A DNA stretch of 64,000 nt from Brachionus manjavacas (taxonomy: Eukaryota; Rotifera; Eurotatoria; Ploima; Brachionidae), in the NCBI GenBank assembly GCA_019054805.1, contig JAHQIY010000003.1, forward strand, positions 1,922,001-1,986,000, in the 5' to 3' direction. The notes below the pieces were generated by a model, which saw only the letters and a program-made list of their open reading frames with translations, did not search any database and was not told the origin of the DNA. The position numbers and the translations under genes were made by a program. This document shows, in pieces, positions 63,948 through 64,000 of the stretch (the stretch's first letter is position 1; each line of letters begins with the position of its first letter).

Positions 63948-64000
63948 TGGCCAATTGAGGTTTGTTTTTTTGAGATAAAGTTAAAAAGGCAGTTTCAATA

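Noticed and set aside
1..64000. CRISPR array, bacterial operon or integron
   Set aside because: No regularly spaced identical repeats with unique spacers; spliceosomal introns and LINEs show the DNA is eukaryotic.

Overview
The window is A/T-rich animal nuclear DNA (roughly three quarters A+T by eye). It carries spliceosomal genes with mostly 48-75 nt introns, metazoan gene families (THO complex subunit THOC5 and two Runt-domain proteins), and a very dense load of decayed transposons. The mix of jockey-like, CR1/L2-like and RTE-like LINEs with Tc1/mariner, Tigger, hAT and MULE remnants fits an invertebrate. My leaning is a monogonont rotifer such as Brachionus, but that rests on remembered resemblance of the LINE proteins and is not proven. 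I saw no tRNA, rRNA or CRISPR.

Layout. 0-4.8 kb: an acidic minus-strand frame, a decayed Tc1/IS630-type transposon, and a Tc1-like element with ~300-400 bp inverted repeats (3245-4623). 4.8-13.5 kb: an 11-exon THOC5 gene (+) whose two large introns hold an RTE-like fragment, several MITEs and LINE tails. 13.5-21 kb: a Tigger element that keeps its DNA-binding and tail regions but lacks the catalytic domain, a hAT end, and a long minus-strand LINE without reverse transcriptase that contains a small AT-hook frame between 205 bp direct repeats. 21.3-22.0 kb: divergent Runt-domain gene 1 (+, 2 exons). 22.5-45.4 kb: almost entirely transposons. 45.9-47.0 kb: Runt-domain gene 2 (+, 2 exons). 47-54 kb: transposon debris, including a hAT 3' end and paired repeats. 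54.4-60.7 kb: a 10-exon minus-strand gene of unknown function (568 aa) with a 4.2 kb intron holding a CR1-like LINE and a ~1.2 kb foldback element. 60.8-64 kb: LINE and DNA-transposon fragments, then the apparent 3' end of another minus-strand gene entering from the right edge.

Four multi-exon gene models (THOC5, Runt 1, Runt 2, the unknown gene) were built by joining GT-AG introns by eye. In all four the summed exon length is an exact multiple of three and the frame stays open, which is strong internal support. The host genes have no evident operon-like link: THOC5 acts in mRNA export, and the Runt proteins are probable DNA-binding regulators. The most interesting material is the Runt pair (same post-Runt intron phase, a similar new C-terminal segment, no terminal VWRPY), the catalysis-free Tigger protein, the AT-hook insert and the unknown gene.
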